This document shows positions 37,395 to 46,415 of a stretch of DNA of 64,000 bases, piece after piece. Numbering within the stretch: position 1 is the stretch's first letter; each line of letters opens with the position of its first letter. Location of the stretch: positions 84,670 to 148,669 of the forward strand of contig JUHI01000017.1 in the NCBI GenBank assembly GCA_000799755.1, in the 5' to 3' direction. Origin of the DNA: Martinezella tropici (lineage in GTDB: Bacteria > Pseudomonadota > Alphaproteobacteria > Rhizobiales > Rhizobiaceae). The notes beneath the pieces were generated by a model. That model did not search any database, was not told the origin of the DNA, and saw nothing but the letters and a program-made list of their open reading frames with translations. The position numbers were made by a program, and so were the translations under genes.

Positions 37395-37578
37395 CAATGT
37401 GTCCCCTCTCCCCGCCTGCGAGGAGAGGGTTAGGGTGAGGGGCTGCTGCTGTAGGTTAGGCAAACTCCAACGCGGCAGCAAATCTCCAAAAGCCCCTCAT
37501 CCGTCCTCTCATAACCAAGCTAACGCTCGGTCATGAGAGTCCACCTTCTCCCCGCTGCGCAGGGCGAAGGGGCTTTGG
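37395..37578. repeat. REP/RIME-like palindromic repeat cluster
   Basis: Contains CCCTCTCC (37404-37411)/GGAGAGGG (37422-37429), then GGTTAGGGTGAGGGG, and a second unit with CCCCTCATCC and CTTCTCCCCGCTGCGC. This pattern is a frequent rhizobial intergenic repeat (from memory). The second unit, directly after the ilvD stop, may act as its terminator. Confidence 0.6.
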
Positions 37579-39417
37579 CTATTTACCGCCCAGATCGCGA
37601 ACGGCGCCGCGGTCCGCGCTCGTGGCAAAAGCGGCATAGGCCTTGAGCGCCGTTGTAACATTGCGCTTGCGCGGCTCAGCCGGGTGCCAGCCCTTGGCAT
37701 TCTGTGCTTCGCGGCGAGCCGCAAGTTCAGCATCGTCGACACGCAGGCTGATGGTACGGTTCGGGATGTCGATGTCGATCATATCGCCTTGGCGGACCAG
37801 GCCGATCGTGCCGCCATTGGCCGCTTCCGGCGAAGCGTGACCGATCGACAGGCCCGAGGTACCGCCGGAGAAGCGGCCGTCGGTGATGAGCGCACAAGCC
37901 TTGCCGAGACCCTTCGACTTCAGGTAGCTCGTCGGATAGAGCATTTCCTGCATGCCGGGGCCGCCCTTCGGGCCTTCATAGCGGATGACGACGACGTCGC
38001 CGGCTACGACCTCGTTGCCGAGGATGCCCTTAACGGCAGCGTCCTGGCTTTCGAAGACCTTGGCCGGACCGGAGAACTTCAGGATCGATTCATCGACGCC
38101 GGCCGTCTTCACGATGCAGCCGTCGACCGCCAGATTGCCCTTGAGGACGGCGAGGCCCCCATCCTTGGAGAAGGGATGCTGCGCATCGCGGATAACGCCC
38201 TTTTCGCGGTCGAGATCAAGCTCTTCCCAGCGCGCGCTCTGGCTGAAGGCAACCTGTGTCGGAACGCCGCCGGGAGCGGCGCTGAAGAGTTCCAGAGCCG
38301 CCTTGTTGTCGGTAACGGCAATATCCCATTGCGCCAGCGCCTCGCCCAGCGTCGGAGCGTGGACGGTTGGCAGGTCGGGGTTCAGCAGTCCCGCGCGGTT
38401 CAGCTCGCCGAGGATTGCCATGATGCCACCGGCGCGATGCACGTCTTCCATATGAACGTCGGACTTGGCCGGCGCCACCTTGGAAAGGCAGGGAACGCGC
38501 CGCGACAGGCGGTCGATGTCATCCATGGTGAAATCGACTTCGCCTTCATGGGCCGCAGCGAGGATATGCAGCACTGTATTGGTCGAGCCGCCCATGGCGA
38601 TATCGAGCGCCATGGCGTTCTCGAACGCACCCTTGCTGGCGATCGTCCGCGGCAGAGCCGTCACATCATCCTGCTCGTAATAGCGCTTTGCCAGCGCGAC
38701 GACCCGGCGACCGGCCTCGAGGAAGAGCTCCTTGCGATCGGAATGGGTCGCAAGCGTCGATCCGTTGCCGGGCAGCGACAGGCCGAGGGCTTCCGTCAGG
38801 CAGTTCATCGAATTGGCGGTGAACATGCCCGAGCACGAGCCGCAGGTCGGACAGGCGGAACGCTCGATGACCTGAACGTCTTCATCGCTGATCTTGTCGT
38901 CGGCAGCCGCAACCATGGCATCAACCAGGTCGAGGGCGACCTTCTTGCCATGCAGCACGACCTTGCCGGCTTCCATCGGGCCGCCGGACACGAAGACCGT
39001 CGGGATGTTGAGACGCAGCGAGGCCATCAGCATGCCGGGGGTGATCTTGTCGCAGTTCGAAATGCAGACCATGGCGTCGGCGCAATGGGCGTTGACCATG
39101 TATTCTACGCTATCGGCGATGAGTTCGCGCGACGGCAGCGAATAGAGCATGCCGTCATGCCCCATGGCGATGCCGTCATCGACCGCGATGGTGTTGAATT
39201 CCTTGGCAACGCCGCCCGCCGCTTCGATTTCACGCGCGACGAGCTGGCCGAGATCCTTGAGGTGTACGTGGCCGGGCACGAACTGGGTGAAGGAGTTGAC
39301 CACAGCAATGATTGGCTTGCCAAAATCGCTGTCCTTCATACCCGTCGCGCGCCAAAGGCCGCGCGCGCCGGCCATGTTGCGGCCGTGGGTGGTGGTTCTG
39401 GAACGATAAGCTGGCAT
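37579..39417 (-). CDS. ilvD: Dihydroxy-acid dehydratase
   Basis: 612 residues. Converts 2,3-dihydroxy-isovalerate and -methylvalerate to the 2-oxoacids in valine/isoleucine synthesis. Fe-S ligands lie in SNCDKITPGM and the CPTCGSCSGMF loop; DGRFSGGTSGL near the C-terminus is the substrate/metal region. ATG 39417 with GAGGAAG upstream. Confidence 0.96.
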   Translation of the reverse strand: MPAYRSRTTTHGRNMAGARGLWRATGMKDSDFGKPIIAVVNSFTQFVPGHVHLKDLGQLVAREIEAAGGVAKEFNTIAVDDGIAMGHDGMLYSLPSRELIADSVEYMVNAHCADAMVCISNCDKITPGMLMASLRLNIPTVFVSGGPMEAGKVVLHGKKVALDLVDAMVAAADDKISDEDVQVIERSACPTCGSCSGMFTANSMNCLTEALGLSLPGNGSTLATHSDRKELFLEAGRRVVALAKRYYEQDDVTALPRTIASKGAFENAMALDIAMGGSTNTVLHILAAAHEGEVDFTMDDIDRLSRRVPCLSKVAPAKSDVHMEDVHRAGGIMAILGELNRAGLLNPDLPTVHAPTLGEALAQWDIAVTDNKAALELFSAAPGGVPTQVAFSQSARWEELDLDREKGVIRDAQHPFSKDGGLAVLKGNLAVDGCIVKTAGVDESILKFSGPAKVFESQDAAVKGILGNEVVAGDVVVIRYEGPKGGPGMQEMLYPTSYLKSKGLGKACALITDGRFSGGTSGLSIGHASPEAANGGTIGLVRQGDMIDIDIPNRTISLRVDDAELAARREAQNAKGWHPAEPRKRNVTTALKAYAAFATSADRGAVRDLGGK

Positions 39418-39756
39418 GGTGTCTTCCTCGTCATCCTGGAATTTGCGCGGGGTCGGCAGGGGCCAAAGGTTTCGGGCCGAAGGGGACGCCGGCAACTCCG
39501 CTTTTTGGAATTGTCCTAATCCAATCGTGCAATACTGTCACTATCAACTCAAGCGAATCCGGTACGCTGCGGGGCAAGCGCTGCGTCCGGGCAAACAAGC
39601 ACTGCGACCACAGTTGGGAACGAAGCAGCCTGTTCACAAGCACACACAAAAAGTTGCTTTCACTTCCAAAGAAATGCCGTCCTAAGAGTGTAACAAAATC
39701 TGTGTCCGCTGCGTATGGCTGATATCGAAGCTGTTACCGCATAGAGGAATTGTTGC
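39418..39756. other. Intergenic, ilvD to msrP
   Basis: 339 bases between divergent genes. GAGGAA precedes msrP. No gene, RNA or strong hairpin recognised. Confidence 0.5.
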
Positions 39757-40707
39757 ATGACCTCCTTCCGCCCACCGAAAATCACATCTTCCGAGATCAC
39801 TCCCCGCTCGGTCTATCTGAAGCGGCGCGACTTCCTGACGGCAGCGGCAGCGGGTATCAGCATGGCTACGATCGGCGGCAAGGCGGCGATGGCCGAGGCG
39901 CTGACGGCGACCAAGAGCAACTATACGGTCAACGAGAAGCTGACGCCGATCAAGGACGTCACGACCTACAATAATTTCTACGAATTCGGCCTCGACAAGG
40001 CCGATCCGGCCAACCTTTCCGGCAAGTTCAAGCCGCGCCCGTGGACGATCAAGGTCGACGGCATGGTCAACAAGCCCGGCACCTTCGATGTCGATGCGCT
40101 GATCAAGGAATTTCCGCCGGAAGAGCGCGTCTATCGCATGCGCTGCGTCGAAGCCTGGTCGATGGTCATTCCCTGGGACGGTTTCCAGCTGTCGGCGCTG
40201 CTCGACAAGGTGGAGCCGCAGGGCAGCGCCAAGTTCGTCGCCTTTGAAACCGTCGTCAGGCCGGAGGAAATGCCGGGACAGTCCGGCCTGCTGCAATCGC
40301 TGGACTGGCCCTATGTCGAGGGCCTGCGCCTGGACGAGGCCCGCAATCCCCTCACGCTACTGGCCGTCGGTCTCTATGGCGAGACCCTGCCGAACCAGAA
40401 TGGCGCCCCGATCCGGCTCGTGGTGCCGTGGAAGTACGGCTTCAAGGGCATCAAGTCGATCGTGCGCATCACGCTCACCGACAAGCAGCCGGTGAATACC
40501 TGGCAGGCGACCAACAGCCAGGAATACGGCTTCTACGCCAACGTCAATCCGGCGGTCGATCATCCGCGCTGGAGCCAGGCCACCGAGCGGCGCATCGGCG
40601 AAGGCGGCTTCTTCGGTTCCAACCGCCACCCCACCCTGCCCTTCAACGGCTATGCCGATCAGGTTGCCAGCCTTTATAGCGGCATGGACCTCAGGGTGAA
40701 TTTCTGA
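39757..40707 (+). CDS. msrP: Methionine sulfoxide reductase, molybdopterin subunit
   Basis: 316 residues. Tat signal KRRDFLTAAAAG at about 24-35. Sulfite-oxidase fold; Cys in YRMRCVEAWSMVIPWDGF coordinates molybdenum. Repairs oxidised periplasmic methionines using electrons from MsrQ. ATG 39757 after GAGGAA. Stop overlaps the msrQ start by one base (TGATG). Confidence 0.95.
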   Translation: MTSFRPPKITSSEITPRSVYLKRRDFLTAAAAGISMATIGGKAAMAEALTATKSNYTVNEKLTPIKDVTTYNNFYEFGLDKADPANLSGKFKPRPWTIKVDGMVNKPGTFDVDALIKEFPPEERVYRMRCVEAWSMVIPWDGFQLSALLDKVEPQGSAKFVAFETVVRPEEMPGQSGLLQSLDWPYVEGLRLDEARNPLTLLAVGLYGETLPNQNGAPIRLVVPWKYGFKGIKSIVRITLTDKQPVNTWQATNSQEYGFYANVNPAVDHPRWSQATERRIGEGGFFGSNRHPTLPFNGYADQVASLYSGMDLRVNF

Positions 40708-41360
40708 TGGCTTTCTCCTTCGCTCTCCCCAAGCGTTGGCAGCCCGCCTCCGTCTGGGCGCTCTATGTCGTCGGGCTTCTGCCGGCCGCGTGGGAATTCT
40801 ATCTCGGCGCGACGGATCAGCTCGGCGCCGACGCGGTCAAGACCTTCGAACTTTTCCTGGGGCTGTGGGCGATCCGGTTTCTGCTGCTGACACTTGCGGT
40901 CACGCCGCTCCGAGATCTCTTCGGCTGGAACTATCTGCGCTATCGCCGCGCGCTCGGCCTGCTCTGTTTCTACTACGCGCTGATGCACCTGACCGTCTAT
41001 ATGGTCCTCGATCAGGCGCTCGACGTGCAGGCCGTCATCGACGATGTGCTGAAGCGGCCCTTCATCATGTTCGGCATGGCGGGGCTCGTCATGCTGCTGG
41101 CGCTCGCCGTGACTTCGAACAATTTCTCGATCAAACGACTCGGCAAGACATGGATCTGGCTGCATCGCCTCGTCTATATCATCGCCGCCTGCGGTGCCCT
41201 GCACTTCGCCCTGTCGACGAAGGTGCTGTCGCTGGAGCAGTTCATCTATATCGGCCTGCTGATCGCGATGATCCTCTACCGATCCTATCGGCCGATCATG
41301 ATGGAAAGACGCCGGGCGGCACGCAGGCCGGCCGCGGCCTCCAGTTCCAGAGCGGCCTGA
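40707..41360 (+). CDS. msrQ: Heme b membrane subunit of MsrPQ
   Basis: 217 residues with about five TM helices of the ferric-reductase-like domain. Conserved heme-ligand histidines are visible in the ALMHLTVYM, WLHRLVYIIAACGALHF segments. Transfers electrons from the quinone pool to MsrP. Translationally coupled to msrP. Confidence 0.94.
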   Translation: MAFSFALPKRWQPASVWALYVVGLLPAAWEFYLGATDQLGADAVKTFELFLGLWAIRFLLLTLAVTPLRDLFGWNYLRYRRALGLLCFYYALMHLTVYMVLDQALDVQAVIDDVLKRPFIMFGMAGLVMLLALAVTSNNFSIKRLGKTWIWLHRLVYIIAACGALHFALSTKVLSLEQFIYIGLLIAMILYRSYRPIMMERRRAARRPAAASSSRAA

Positions 41361-41390
41361 GACGGCCGCCCTCCTCTTTTCAGGCGATAG

Positions 41391-42281
41391 TTACTCTGCA
41401 GCGCTGGCGATCTTCGCGTTGCCCTGTTCCTGCACTTCAACGGTCGCCGTCAAGCCGGCGATCAGCTTCGTGCCGTCGGGCACCTTGTCGAGGGCGATGC
41501 GCACCGGCACGCGCTGCGCCAGCCGCACCCAGCTGAAGGTCGGGGTGATATTGGCAAGCAGGCTGCCGGAGGTGCGCTCACGGTCCTCGATGCCGTAGGC
41601 GATGCTCTCGACATGGCCGGTCAGCTTCTCGGCCTGTCCCATCAGGTGAATATGGACTTCGTCGCCGATGTGGATGCGCGGCAGCTTGGTTTCCTCGAAA
41701 TAACCCTCGACGCGTAGGGAATCGCTATCGATCAGCGCCACCTTGGCGGTGCCGGCAGAGACGTAGTCGCCCGGACGCAGGCTGAGGTTCGAAATCGTGC
41801 CGTTGACGGTGGCGCGCACTTCGGAGCGGTCGAGGTTCAACTGGGCAAGCTCGCGATTGGCGGTCGCCTGACGAACGGCGGCTTCATCCTGCTGGACGGT
41901 GGTTAGCGCCTGCTCCTTCTGCTGCAGGGAGGCAGCATCGCCGAGGCGAGCCTGCCGCGCGCTTTCGCGCTGGGCCTGCTCGAGAGCGGCATTGCTGCTT
42001 GCAAGGGCTGCATCCGCCTGTTCAAGGGCAATGGCAAAGCGGTCGCGATCGACGCGGAAGAGGACATCGCCCTTCTTGACGGTCTGGTTGTCCTTGACGA
42101 GGACCTCGCTCACGAGACCCGAGACGTCAGGCGCGATGCCGACGACATCGGCCCTGAGGCGCGCATCGCGCGTCCAGGGCTCGTCCATGTAGTGACCCCA
42201 GAGCTGGCGGCCGACATAGACGGCGGCAACGACGAAGATGAGAGTGACGGCCACACGGCCGATGAGTTTTAACGCGTTCAT
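41391..42281 (-). CDS. HlyD-family efflux adaptor (AaeA/EmrA-like)
   Basis: 296 residues. N-terminal TM anchor about 8-26, then biotinyl-lipoyl half (APDVSGLVSEVLVKDNQTVKKGD), a long alpha-hairpin (about 85-150) and the second lipoyl half (LRPGDYVSAG). Links the FUSC pump to an outer-membrane channel. Start overlaps the DUF1656 stop. Last gene of the marR-fusC operon. Confidence 0.9.
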   Translation of the reverse strand: MNALKLIGRVAVTLIFVVAAVYVGRQLWGHYMDEPWTRDARLRADVVGIAPDVSGLVSEVLVKDNQTVKKGDVLFRVDRDRFAIALEQADAALASSNAALEQAQRESARQARLGDAASLQQKEQALTTVQQDEAAVRQATANRELAQLNLDRSEVRATVNGTISNLSLRPGDYVSAGTAKVALIDSDSLRVEGYFEETKLPRIHIGDEVHIHLMGQAEKLTGHVESIAYGIEDRERTSGSLLANITPTFSWVRLAQRVPVRIALDKVPDGTKLIAGLTATVEVQEQGNAKIASAAE

Positions 42282-42487
42282 GTGAAGTACCAACGAGAGA
42301 CAGAGGAGACGGCGCCGAGCAGCAGGACGTAAAGCGCGAGATCGAAAAGACCGCGGTGCCAGACCAGAGTGTAAACTCCGATCCATGCCAACAGGCGTCG
42401 AACGATGATGACGGCAAACAGCGTCACCAGCATGAGAACAAGAAGGCGCGGGATATAGACGCCATAAAGATCGAATTCTGCGGGCAT
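42278..42487 (-). CDS. DUF1656 small membrane protein
   Basis: 69 residues with two TM helices (PRLLVLMLVTLFAVIIVRRLL and ALYVLLLGAVSSVSRWYF). N-terminus AEFDLYGVYIP is typical of DUF1656 (AaeX), always found between FUSC and HlyD genes of aromatic-acid efflux operons. The 4-base overlap with the hlyD gene indicates coupling. Confidence 0.88.
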   Translation of the reverse strand: MPAEFDLYGVYIPRLLVLMLVTLFAVIIVRRLLAWIGVYTLVWHRGLFDLALYVLLLGAVSSVSRWYFT

Positions 42488-42491
42488 GATA

Positions 42492-44564
42492 TTACTCGGC
42501 GGCAATGGGAAGAGGTTGAGTGGTATCCGACAAAGGTGGCCGCCAGCTTGCCGGCGGTTCGGCATGAGGGAAGAGCGCGCGTCGAAGTCCGACGAGGGCA
42601 TCGAGGCTCGCGCGACCGGCGTGCCGTTTTTCCTGTGCGACGGCTTCAAGCCCATGGTCGATTGACACGCGCAGCTCGTCCGTGGGTTCGATAGCGCGCT
42701 TGGCCTTCAGCCGCGAGCGATAGAAATCCGATACGCCGATCAGCACTTCGCTGACGGATGCGGCGGCGGCCGGCTTCAGCTGGCCACGCTCCTTCTGCAA
42801 CATCAAGACGTTGAAGCCGAGGCGGACATCGGCGTAACCGTCGACCTTCTTGAGTTCGCGGTCCTCGATGCCGGCAAGGCGCGGCACGAGCTGGCCCAAG
42901 CGGTCGAGGATGCGGCCGGAAAGACGCTCATGATCGACGCGACGGATACCAGCGGCGGTTTCGGCAAGGTCCGTCCACCCCGCCCTGACCAATCTCCAGG
43001 CAGCCAATTCGGCGCCGAACGGACGGGTGAGCAAGGTCCAGACCAGGGCGAATCCCACACCGGCCAGAGCGGCGATCGCGCTATTGGTGAAGCTGGCGAA
43101 ATCGGCGGAGTAACGATCCTGCAGCGCGATGAAGCTTGCGCCATTCACCGCGAGCAGCATGCCGAGCATGTTGGTCTGCGGCCGGGTAATCAGAAGCCCC
43201 ATCACCAGGAAGGGCGGAGCAAAGACCAACACCAGCATCTCGAAGCCGGAGATCGACGGCAAGACACCGAAGATATAGACGCAGGCGACGACCAGGCTGA
43301 CCGCTGTCCAGATGAACATGGTGGTGATGAAGGGCGCGGGGCGATCGAGCGCGGCGAAAAACGAGCAGGCAACGGCCGCCATCGCGATGAAGCCGGCACC
43401 ATCCTCCCATCCGGAATAGATCCAGAAGAAGCAGGCGACCACAATTCCAACGACGACACCCCCCGCCGAAAAGGCAAGCAGGGCGTAATCATAATGCCTG
43501 ATGTGACCAACGACGTTGCGATGGCGGAAGGCGGGACGCCAAGTGCCGACCTGCTGCCCGGAAACGATCTGGGCACGCAGCGTCAGGCAATCCTGCCAAA
43601 GGTCGACGATTTCCTTCAGACGGGCGAGAGCGCTCGACCGGACGAGGTCATCCCAGCCGAGGTCAAGGTCATTCTGCTGCAGCTCCTCGATCTTTCTCGA
43701 CAGGGTTTCGGCGGTCTCATCGGCCTTGCAGCGACCACCCTGCCCGAGCCAATCGGCCACGTCGTTGAGAACGGCAACCAATTCCTGCGGTAGCGGCTTG
43801 CCAGTGGCCTTCAAGGCGTGCAGGCGGTCAGCAAGGGAAGAGAAGAGCGGCAGCAGCATCAACAGGCGACCGCGCAGCTCGCGGGAATGCCGAACGATAT
43901 CGCGGCTGCCTGCATCATATTTCAACTGGCTGATGACGAGATCGAGGCCGGAAACGTCAGCGGCAAGCTTCTGGCGCTTCAGGGGAGTTGCGGGCGAAGC
44001 CCCCTCGCCGCGCAGGATCTCATCCGCCCAGGTGCCGGCGTCATCCAGCCACGAGCCGATGCGCTGACCGAGCACGGTGCCAACGCTGCTCGGAAAGGCG
44101 ATAGCGCTGACCACGCTTGCGCAGACGATACCGATGATAATCTCTTCCGAACGGGCGAGCGCGACATCGAAGATGGTTTCGGGCGCGCCGACGGTCGGCA
44201 GCGCGATCAGCGGCAGCGTATAGCCGGCCAGCATGAAGACATAGCTGCGCGAGGTGCGGTCGAGCATCGAAATGAACAGCAGAGTGCCGGTCCAGAGCGC
44301 AACGACGATCGAAAGCAGTTCGGGCGCATTGACGAAAAGCGGAATGAGGATCACCGACGCTGTCGCACCGATCAGCGTACCGAGAGCGCGATAGAGCCCC
44401 TTGGAACTGGTTGCGCCAGCAAGGGGATTGGCAACCACATAAACGGCGGCCATCGCCCAATAGGGTCGCGGCAGATCGAGCGACAGCGCGATGAACAGCG
44501 CCATGATCGCGGCAATGAAAGCCTTGACCGAAAATAACCACTCGCGCCAGGACGGAATGCTCAT
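42492..44564 (-). CDS. FUSC-family efflux protein (AaeB-like)
   Basis: 690 residues with two groups of five to six TM helices (about 13-170 and 360-510) separated by cytoplasmic regions, the fusaric-acid-resistance/AaeB layout. Probably exports aromatic acids or similar weak acids together with the DUF1656 and HlyD proteins. Four bases before the DUF1656 gene; start overlaps the MarR stop. Confidence 0.9.
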   Translation of the reverse strand: MSIPSWREWLFSVKAFIAAIMALFIALSLDLPRPYWAMAAVYVVANPLAGATSSKGLYRALGTLIGATASVILIPLFVNAPELLSIVVALWTGTLLFISMLDRTSRSYVFMLAGYTLPLIALPTVGAPETIFDVALARSEEIIIGIVCASVVSAIAFPSSVGTVLGQRIGSWLDDAGTWADEILRGEGASPATPLKRQKLAADVSGLDLVISQLKYDAGSRDIVRHSRELRGRLLMLLPLFSSLADRLHALKATGKPLPQELVAVLNDVADWLGQGGRCKADETAETLSRKIEELQQNDLDLGWDDLVRSSALARLKEIVDLWQDCLTLRAQIVSGQQVGTWRPAFRHRNVVGHIRHYDYALLAFSAGGVVVGIVVACFFWIYSGWEDGAGFIAMAAVACSFFAALDRPAPFITTMFIWTAVSLVVACVYIFGVLPSISGFEMLVLVFAPPFLVMGLLITRPQTNMLGMLLAVNGASFIALQDRYSADFASFTNSAIAALAGVGFALVWTLLTRPFGAELAAWRLVRAGWTDLAETAAGIRRVDHERLSGRILDRLGQLVPRLAGIEDRELKKVDGYADVRLGFNVLMLQKERGQLKPAAAASVSEVLIGVSDFYRSRLKAKRAIEPTDELRVSIDHGLEAVAQEKRHAGRASLDALVGLRRALFPHAEPPASWRPPLSDTTQPLPIAAE

Positions 44565-45031
44565 AGGACCTTCTCCGGCTCTGGTTCGACGGCCTTGGAT
44601 GCTTCGAACTCCTCAAACGCCTTCAGGACGCGAACCGCAGCTTCGATGTCTGCCGGGTCGACATTGGCAAGGATCTTGCCGCGCAACTCGTCCAGGGCGT
44701 CCTCCATGCGGGAGGCAAGCTTCTCGCCTTCCGGCGTCAGCCACAGGCCTTTCGCGCGCCGATCCGTCGGATCATCCTTGCGGATGACAAGATCCATGCT
44801 TTCGAGATGATCGAGCAGTCGAACCAGCGAGGGTCCTTCGATGCCGACATAGGTGGCGAGAACCACCTGCCGCACGCCGCCGCCCAGACGACCGATCCAG
44901 AGCAGCGGCGCCGCCACGGCCTCGGATATGCCATGAGAACTCAGCGTGATATCGACGACCCGGCGCCACTGGCGGCCGGTCGTGAGCAGATTGGCGGTGA
45001 ATATGCGTTGCATGGCGTTTAACGATTTCAT
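44561..45031 (-). CDS. MarR family regulator of the FUSC operon
   Basis: 156 residues. Winged HTH (LLWIGRLGGGVRQVVLATYVGIEGPSLVRL) and DDPTDRRAKGLWLTPEG wing are MarR hallmarks. First gene of the efflux operon, overlapping fusC by four bases, so likely autoregulates and is released by a phenolic ligand (inference). Confidence 0.9.
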   Translation of the reverse strand: MKSLNAMQRIFTANLLTTGRQWRRVVDITLSSHGISEAVAAPLLWIGRLGGGVRQVVLATYVGIEGPSLVRLLDHLESMDLVIRKDDPTDRRAKGLWLTPEGEKLASRMEDALDELRGKILANVDPADIEAAVRVLKAFEEFEASKAVEPEPEKVL

Positions 45032-45064
45032 AGGATTCTATTAGCACTAAACTAATTAGGATTC
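45032..45064. promoter_or_regulatory. MarR operator-like region
   Basis: AGGATTC direct repeats at 45032-45038 and 45058-45064 flank the dyads TTAGCACTAA (45041-45050) and CTAATTAG (45052-45059), directly upstream of the marR start. Position suits autorepression. Confidence 0.55.
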
Positions 45065-45187
45065 AAATTATTATGACCCGAAGTGCTATCTGAAATGCGA
45101 AATGCAGCTATGCGAATATTGATGAGCGCCTTGAGCGGGACCGGCTGAAGCCACACGCAACTGATGACCTGCCGACCGCTCAGCCTC

Positions 45188-45814
45188 CTATCGATCGGCG
45201 GCGCTGAGATAAGAGCAGATCATCTTGACCAGCTCTCGCTTTAACTCGGGCGAATCGAGCGTCCCTTTCCGTGCACCGTTGTGAACTACACCTTCGACCA
45301 CGCCGGATAGAAGCTGCGCAAGAACATCGTCGGAGGGACCGGCCCGAGCGCCGCGATGCGCGGCAACAAAATCTCTATAATGGCTTTGATAGGCCACCAG
45401 GAAGGCATCGTGGGCCGACCTGGAGCCTTCGAGCCCCGGCACCTCATCCAGAAGCACCCTATGTAGTTCCGGATTGATGCCATGGACGTCGATCATACCC
45501 TGAACGAGCGCATCGACCCCCTGCTGCAACGGCAAACCGGTTGCCGCCGCCTGGCGCAGGATCGCCAGGACTTCATCGAAATGGCGCCGCCTTATGGCTT
45601 CGATCAGGGAGAGCTTGTCGGGAAAATACTGATAGAGCGAACCGATGCTGATCCCGGCAACAGCCGCCACGGCATTCGTTGTGAAGCCGCCCCAACCACG
45701 ATCGGCCAAAACGCGAGTACCCGCTTCGACAATCGCATCCACCGTCGCTCGCGAACGCGCCTGGCTCGGCTCCTTCCGCATATGGGAACGTGGCTTCCTA
45801 ATGCGAGTAGACAT
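45188..45814 (-). CDS. TetR family transcriptional regulator
   Basis: 208 residues. HTH about 18-65 (ARSRATVDAIVEAG, AGISIGSLYQYFPDKLSLIEA). C-terminal helical ligand domain. Divergent from the DinB-like gene with inverted half-sites between. ATG 45814 has GAGG five bases upstream. Confidence 0.9.
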   Translation of the reverse strand: MSTRIRKPRSHMRKEPSQARSRATVDAIVEAGTRVLADRGWGGFTTNAVAAVAGISIGSLYQYFPDKLSLIEAIRRRHFDEVLAILRQAAATGLPLQQGVDALVQGMIDVHGINPELHRVLLDEVPGLEGSRSAHDAFLVAYQSHYRDFVAAHRGARAGPSDDVLAQLLSGVVEGVVHNGARKGTLDSPELKRELVKMICSYLSAADR

Positions 45815-45857
45815 GCGCGCCTCATTTCATGAAAATGTGAGCAGATTACTCGCATTT
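45800..45857. promoter_or_regulatory. TetR operator-like half-sites
   Basis: AAATGTGAG (45833-45841) and CTCGCATTT (45849-45857) form an inverted repeat with 7-bp spacer, 8 of 9 paired. A third copy AATGCGAGTA (45800-45809) lies inside the first codons of the TetR gene and is the exact inverse of 45847-45856. Confidence 0.6.
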
Positions 45858-45882
45858 CCCCATCCGACGAAAGGGCAAACTC

Positions 45883-46401
45883 TTGAGCGAAGTGTCATTG
45901 CTGCGAACGCTTTTCGACTATCAGGCATGGGCGAATGAGGAATTGCTCGGTGCGATCGACCGCCTCGATCCCGACCGGCGCGGCAAGGAGCGCCATCTTT
46001 GCGTCCGGCTGATGAACCACTCGCTGGTCGTTGCCCACATATTTGCGGCGCATCTCACCGGACGGGAGCATGGCTATACGGACGACAATACGCCCGAGAC
46101 GCCTCTCCTGCCTGATCTTCATGCGATGCTCACGGCCTCGGATCACTGGTATTTGAAGTACCTTGAGACCCTCGCTCCAGAGCGTCTGTCCGAGGCTCTG
46201 CCATTCATCTTTACGGACGGGGACAAAGGCTGCATGACGCGCCAGGAGATGCTCCTACACGTCGTCACCCATGGAGGCTACCATAGGGGCGAGATCGGCC
46301 GCCTGTTGGCGCAGCTTTCCATCACACCGCCCTGGGATACGCTTGCGGTTCATCTCCACCGAAGCGAACCCTCGCGCCGACTGGCAACGGCGGCGGAGTA
46401 G
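45883..46401 (+). CDS. DinB/YfiT-family protein
   Basis: 172 residues, four-helix bundle with metal-binding histidines in MNHSLVVAHIF and HVVTHGGYHRGEI. Family members are metal-dependent thiol transferases or unknown. TTG start at 45883 with GAAAGGG upstream. Likely under control of the divergent TetR. Confidence 0.85.
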   Translation: MSEVSLLRTLFDYQAWANEELLGAIDRLDPDRRGKERHLCVRLMNHSLVVAHIFAAHLTGREHGYTDDNTPETPLLPDLHAMLTASDHWYLKYLETLAPERLSEALPFIFTDGDKGCMTRQEMLLHVVTHGGYHRGEIGRLLAQLSITPPWDTLAVHLHRSEPSRRLATAAE

Positions 46402-46415
46402 CGTAAATCCTTTAT

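Noticed and set aside
37684..39519. 611-aa open frame antisense to ilvD
   Set aside because: Mirror of ilvD codon bias, no family features.
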